DNA of 7,191 nucleotides from JBAZGH01 sp041652935. Its GTDB lineage: Bacteria; Patescibacteriota; Patescibacteriia; Patescibacteriales; XYC2-FULL-47-12. The stretch covers positions 1 through 7,191 of the forward strand of contig JBAZGH010000040.1 of the NCBI GenBank assembly GCA_041652935.1, read 5' to 3'. The notes beneath the pieces were generated by a model that ran no database searches, was not told where the DNA came from, and saw nothing but the letters and a program-made list of their open reading frames with translations. This document shows, one piece after another, positions 5,209 through 7,191 of this stretch; positions within the stretch are counted from its first letter, which is position 1, and each line of letters begins with the position of its first letter. A program made the position numbers and the translations under genes.

Positions 5209-5239
5209 TTACTTGTTACTTGTCACTTATTACTTGTTA
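5209..5239. repeat. TTACTTG heptamer tandem repeat (about 4 copies) reaching the hpf stop
   Basis: Units TTACTTG, TTACTTG, TCACTTA, TTACTTG (5209-5236). The next TTA (5237-5239) is the complement of the hpf TAA stop, so the array abuts the gene's last codon. The period of 7 matches the neighbouring ATTCGTA array although the words differ. Confidence 0.8.
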
Positions 5240-5536
5240 AGTTTCTTTATATTTTTTTATTGCCCGCTCCAAATGATCTTTTACTTTGTCAATTGCTTTA
5301 TAGATGTCGCTGGTTGTTTTAGTAACCCGCAAAGTCTCTCCCGGCAAAGCCAAGGCGATTTCGCATTCATAGATATCGCCTTTTTGGTGATGGTTGGAAG
5401 TCATAGACAATTTCACTTTTACATCCAACACTTGGATATCGCCCAGATATTTAGCAAGCATCGCCACTTTTTCTTGCGCGTAAATTTTCAACCTCTCATC
5501 GCTATTTATGTTTTCAAATTTGATTTGGATGTTCAT
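5237..5536 (-). CDS. hpf: Ribosome hibernation promoting factor, short form (HPF/RaiA family)
   Basis: A complete 99-residue protein of the sigma-54 modulation/S30AE family, which binds the 30S decoding region and silences or stabilises ribosomes when growth stops. Seen: N-terminal strand MNIQIKFENI, a helix with ERLKIYAQEKVAMLAKYL, the family signature HHQKGDIYECEIALALPG (about residues 49-66), LRVTKTTSDIYKAIDKV and a basic helix ending LERAIKKYKE. There is no C-terminal dimerisation domain, so it is the short form (compare about 95 residues for E. coli HPF). hpf and secA are neighbours in many bacteria; here about 660 bp with a plus-strand unit separates them. No SD is visible; the leader consists of AAAGT-type repeats shared with the flank of the next gene. 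Confidence 0.93.
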   Translation of the reverse strand: MNIQIKFENINSDERLKIYAQEKVAMLAKYLGDIQVLDVKVKLSMTSNHHQKGDIYECEIALALPGETLRVTKTTSDIYKAIDKVKDHLERAIKKYKET

Positions 5537-5542
5537 AGTTTT

Positions 5543-5590
5543 AAAGTCAAAAGTTCATAAAGTCCTTAAAGTTATAAAGTCTTTATAAAC
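5543..5590. repeat. AAAGTC-type 7/9-mer array, left flank of the four-helix-bundle gene
   Basis: Consecutive units AAAGTCA, AAAGTTCAT, AAAGTCCTT, AAAGTTAT and AAAGTC, ending in TTTATAAA over the last codons of the four-helix-bundle gene. The right flank (5918-5964) holds the same words in the opposite orientation. Confidence 0.7.
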
Positions 5591-5916
5591 CCTGATAACA
5601 TTTTTGATATTTCAATTGTTAAATTGTATAACTTATGAAATTCTTCTTCTGTTATATATTTTAATTTCAGGGCGAGGTAACGCATTGATCTGACCTCTGC
5701 ACATGAACCTTTGGAGATGTAAAGAAAATGTTTTAATTCTTTATCACCGCGCCTTTCAAATCCTTCGGCAATATTATTCATAACTGACACCGCTGCTCTT
5801 TGTATTTGATCTTTAAAGCTGAAATTTCTATTGTTCTTGAATAATTCGTAAATTAAGATTGTTAACTTTCCTGCTTTCTGCCATGCTAAAATATCTTCAA
5901 ATTTATCAATCTTCAT
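5572..5916 (-). CDS. Four-helix-bundle protein, 23S rRNA intervening-sequence protein family
   Basis: A 114-residue protein of the family (PF05635/TIGR02436) named after proteins encoded in insertions within some 23S rRNA genes and related to the bAvd accessory protein of diversity-generating retroelements. Signature segments: FEDILAWQKA (6-15), DQIQRAAVSVMNNIAEGFER (36-55), FLYISKGSCAEVRS (64-77) and four predicted amphipathic helices. Its biochemical role is not settled; the family forms oligomeric helical bundles. No rRNA or reverse transcriptase is in the window. The start MKIDKFEDIL at 5916 is chosen because the upstream open frame (to 6012) translates repeat DNA and the end of the neighbouring SDR gene. 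No clear SD. The gene is bracketed by inverted 7/9-mer arrays between two ordinary housekeeping-type genes, which suggests a mobile or inserted cassette. Confidence 0.88.
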   Translation of the reverse strand: MKIDKFEDILAWQKAGKLTILIYELFKNNRNFSFKDQIQRAAVSVMNNIAEGFERRGDKELKHFLYISKGSCAEVRSMRYLALKLKYITEEEFHKLYNLTIEISKMLSGFIKTL

Positions 5917-5917
5917 A

Positions 5918-5964
5918 CTTTTCACTTTATAGACTTTATGGGCTTTCGACTTTATGGACTTATA
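5918..5964. repeat. GACTTT-type 7/9-mer array, right flank of the four-helix-bundle gene
   Basis: Read on the minus strand: AAGTCCAT, AAAGTCG, AAAGCCCAT, AAAGTCTAT, AAAGTGA, AAAG; G-to-G spacings are 9, 7, 9, 9 and 7. It fills the 43-bp space between the SDR stop and the four-helix-bundle start and is inverted relative to the left flank. Confidence 0.75.
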
Positions 5965-6982
5965 CCGCGTGCTCAACCCCCAGCAACCCCTTGCTCGCCC
6001 GCAAAGCATCAACGGTTTTTTCCAGTCCGTTATCTAGGGTTGTAATCGGCATCCAATTTATTTCCGCTTTGGCTTTAGCGATATCCGGAACCGCCAGCTG
6101 AGTAACGAAAAATTCCGCTTCTTTGTAAACAATTTTTGATTTAGAGTTAGTAAGCTGGATAATTTTATTCGCCACCTGGGTTAAATTTTCATCCTGGTCG
6201 CTGCCGATATTAATCGGCTCTTTAACGTCGCTGGCGGATAATTTTATTATCGCGTCAATCAAATCGCTGATGTAGCACAAGCTGGTATTGAAATTTTCAT
6301 TGCCGTAAATTACCAAGTCTTTATTTTCCAGGGCGTTGTATATAAAATCCGGTATCATCTGCTTGTCCTCCAGCTTCATTCTTGGTCCGTAGGCGCGGAA
6401 AACTCTGGCAATTTTAGCGTCTAAGCCATGAATTTTGCTGTAATTAGCTACCATAGTTTCAGCAAACCGCTTGCCCTCATCATGCGAGGAGCGGTCTCCA
6501 ACCGGATCGACAAAACCCAAGTCATTTTCCGCTATTTTATTATTGTCTTTCCGGCGGGGGCCGTATACGACGGAAGATGAAAATTGGATAAAGGTTGAAT
6601 TATATTTAACCGCCAAATCAAGCATGTTCTTAATTCCCAGCGAATTGGTTAAAATAATTTCTTGTATATTTTTTTTAAAATCAACCGGGGAAGTCGGACA
6701 AGCAAGATTATAAATCTCCTGCACCCCCTGAAATTGGATTTTAAACCGCTGCAGCTCCGGTGTAGCTTCCAGGTCAATGGGTTCATTTATGTTCGCTTTA
6801 ATGAAAGCAAAATTCGGATTGGCAAGAAGGCGGTCTATATTTTTTTCGCTTCCGGTAATGAAATTATCAACGCAGATTACTTTGTTATTTTTTACCAGCT
6901 CATCGCATAAATGCGACCCGATAAAACCCGCGCCCCCGGTCACTAAAACATTTTTTTTGTCAAAGATAGCTCTTTTAGGCAT
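5960..6982 (-). CDS. Extended SDR, UDP-glucuronate decarboxylase-like, with non-canonical active site
   Basis: A complete 340-residue NAD-dependent epimerase/dehydratase-type protein, normally acting on nucleotide sugars for surface polysaccharides. The N-terminal Rossmann motif VTGGAGFIGSH (14-24) and the acidic Asp39 at the end of strand 2 (VICVDNF) predict NAD binding. YNLACPTSP (91-99), SSSVVYGP (135-142), RVFRAYGPRM (193-202) and CYISDLIDAI (236-245) place it nearest the UDP-glucuronate decarboxylase group. Catalytic positions are changed: the usual YxxxK is HDEGK (His167, Lys171; codon CAT at 6484-6482), the Glu of the TSEVYG motif is Val138, and the Arg of the usual TRSF.Y motif is Thr233. 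The fold and cofactor site look intact, so it may have another reaction, use another acid/base, or be non-catalytic. No SD precedes the ATG; the leader is AT-rich repeat. Confidence 0.88.
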   Translation of the reverse strand: MPKRAIFDKKNVLVTGGAGFIGSHLCDELVKNNKVICVDNFITGSEKNIDRLLANPNFAFIKANINEPIDLEATPELQRFKIQFQGVQEIYNLACPTSPVDFKKNIQEIILTNSLGIKNMLDLAVKYNSTFIQFSSSVVYGPRRKDNNKIAENDLGFVDPVGDRSSHDEGKRFAETMVANYSKIHGLDAKIARVFRAYGPRMKLEDKQMIPDFIYNALENKDLVIYGNENFNTSLCYISDLIDAIIKLSASDVKEPINIGSDQDENLTQVANKIIQLTNSKSKIVYKEAEFFVTQLAVPDIAKAKAEINWMPITTLDNGLEKTVDALRASKGLLGVEHAV

Positions 6983-6990
6983 ATGTATTG

Positions 6991-7089
6991 GTTAAAAAGT
7001 TAGAAAGTTAAAAGTTATAAAGATGTTGATTGATAAAAAACTTACCACTTTATAAACTTTTAATTTTATAACTTTATAAACTTGTTAAC
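6991..7089. repeat. AT-rich imperfect inverted repeat of AAAGTTA/TATAAAG words
   Basis: The left arm (6991-7022: GTTAAAAAGTTAGAAAGTTA and on to TTATAAAG) and the right arm (7048-7089) are imperfect reverse complements, with GTTAA/TTAAC at the outer ends and CTTTATAA at the inner end, around a ~25-nt loop. It fills the space between the FG-GAP-like gene and the SDR gene, overlapping the stop of the former. It may form a hairpin at the 3' end of that transcript, though it lacks the GC-rich stem of a normal terminator. Confidence 0.65.
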
Positions 7090-7191
7090 TTTTCACCTTA
7101 ACAATCGCCACACTAACGCCGCCGTTAAAATCGCTGCTATAGCCCAAAAGTCCGTCCAGAAGTTCAAATTGGCCGTTGAATAATCGAATGT
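7085..7191 (-). CDS. C-terminus of a probable FG-GAP/VCBS-like repeat protein, 5' end beyond window
   Basis: Thirty-four codons and a TAA (7087-7085) are visible, first complete codon at 7189. The peptide, with IRLFNG, FELLDGLLGY and SSDFNGGVSVAIVKVKS, matches the rhythm of FG-GAP-like beta-propeller blades I know from large secreted Patescibacterial proteins (VR-(I/V)-F-(D/N)-G, then aromatic-x-Y, then F-x-GGV-x-VA). If correct, this is the last blade of an extracellular or cell-wall protein. A second frame (stop at 7093-7095) is also open to the window edge and would encode a hydrophobic, Trp-rich tail; I prefer the FG-GAP frame for its motif match and its Gly/Asn codon choice. The call rests on one partial repeat. 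Confidence 0.5.
   Translation of the reverse strand, partial: IRLFNGQFELLDGLLGYSSDFNGGVSVAIVKVKS

Noticed and set aside
5917..6012. 32-codon N-terminal extension of the four-helix-bundle gene
   Set aside because: It translates the 7/9-mer array and the end of the SDR gene; the family begins at MKIDKFEDIL.
7093..7191. Hydrophobic, Trp-rich C-terminal tail as the coding frame
   Set aside because: The alternative frame has a better motif match (F.GGV.VA) and codon pattern; both remain open and this is not fully excluded.

Overview
The window is AT-rich and compact. It reads as a chromosomal piece of an uncultivated bacterium, most likely of the Candidate Phyla Radiation (Patescibacteria/Parcubacteria). 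That placement is an inference from three things: SecA carries a ~30-residue insertion of a kind I associate with that group, the small HNH-like, four-helix-bundle and FG-GAP-like proteins are common in such genomes, and the intergenic spaces are full of short AT-rich palindromes and 7/9-mer repeats. There are no rRNA or tRNA genes, no CRISPR array and no recognisable transposase.

Layout, left to right. Positions 1-398 (minus) hold a partial HNH-like protein whose Shine-Dalgarno (SD) sequence can pair with its own codons 5-7. A strong terminator (about 485-512) separates it from a coiled-coil protein (529-894, minus) built on 21-residue repeats, which has its own promoter. Next is an apparent minus-strand operon: secA (1837-4578), then a SET-domain lysine methyltransferase (1446-1832) 4 nt downstream, then an MTH1-like 8-oxo-dGTP diphosphatase (962-1435) 10 nt further on. 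The last two look strikingly eukaryote-like.

Upstream of secA lies a 110-bp imperfect palindrome (4601-4710) and then a back-to-back divergent promoter pair. The plus-strand promoter is a perfect TTGACA-N17-TATAAT. It drives a compact transcription unit (about 4790-5072) with a perfect SD, a 62-codon ORF and an intrinsic terminator. The ORF is also threaded by several perfect stems, so the locus could be a small gene, a structured RNA, or both. This is the most unusual element in the window. It sits between secA and hpf, which are adjacent in many bacteria.

The ribosome hibernation factor gene hpf (5237-5536, minus) ends in heptamer tandem repeats. A four-helix-bundle gene (23S rRNA intervening-sequence protein family; 5572-5916, minus) follows, flanked by inverted arrays of AAAGTC-type 7/9-mers like a small mobile cassette. 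An extended SDR nucleotide-sugar enzyme (5960-6982, minus) resembles UDP-glucuronate decarboxylase but has His in place of the catalytic Tyr and lacks other active-site residues. After another AT-rich inverted repeat, the window ends in the C-terminus of a probable FG-GAP-like repeat protein (7085-7191, minus).

Functionally the recognisable genes cover protein export (SecA), translation dormancy (HPF), nucleotide-pool sanitation (MTH1-like), protein methylation (SET) and surface-sugar metabolism (SDR). Most minus-strand genes here lack a convincing SD, whereas the plus-strand small gene has a perfect one.
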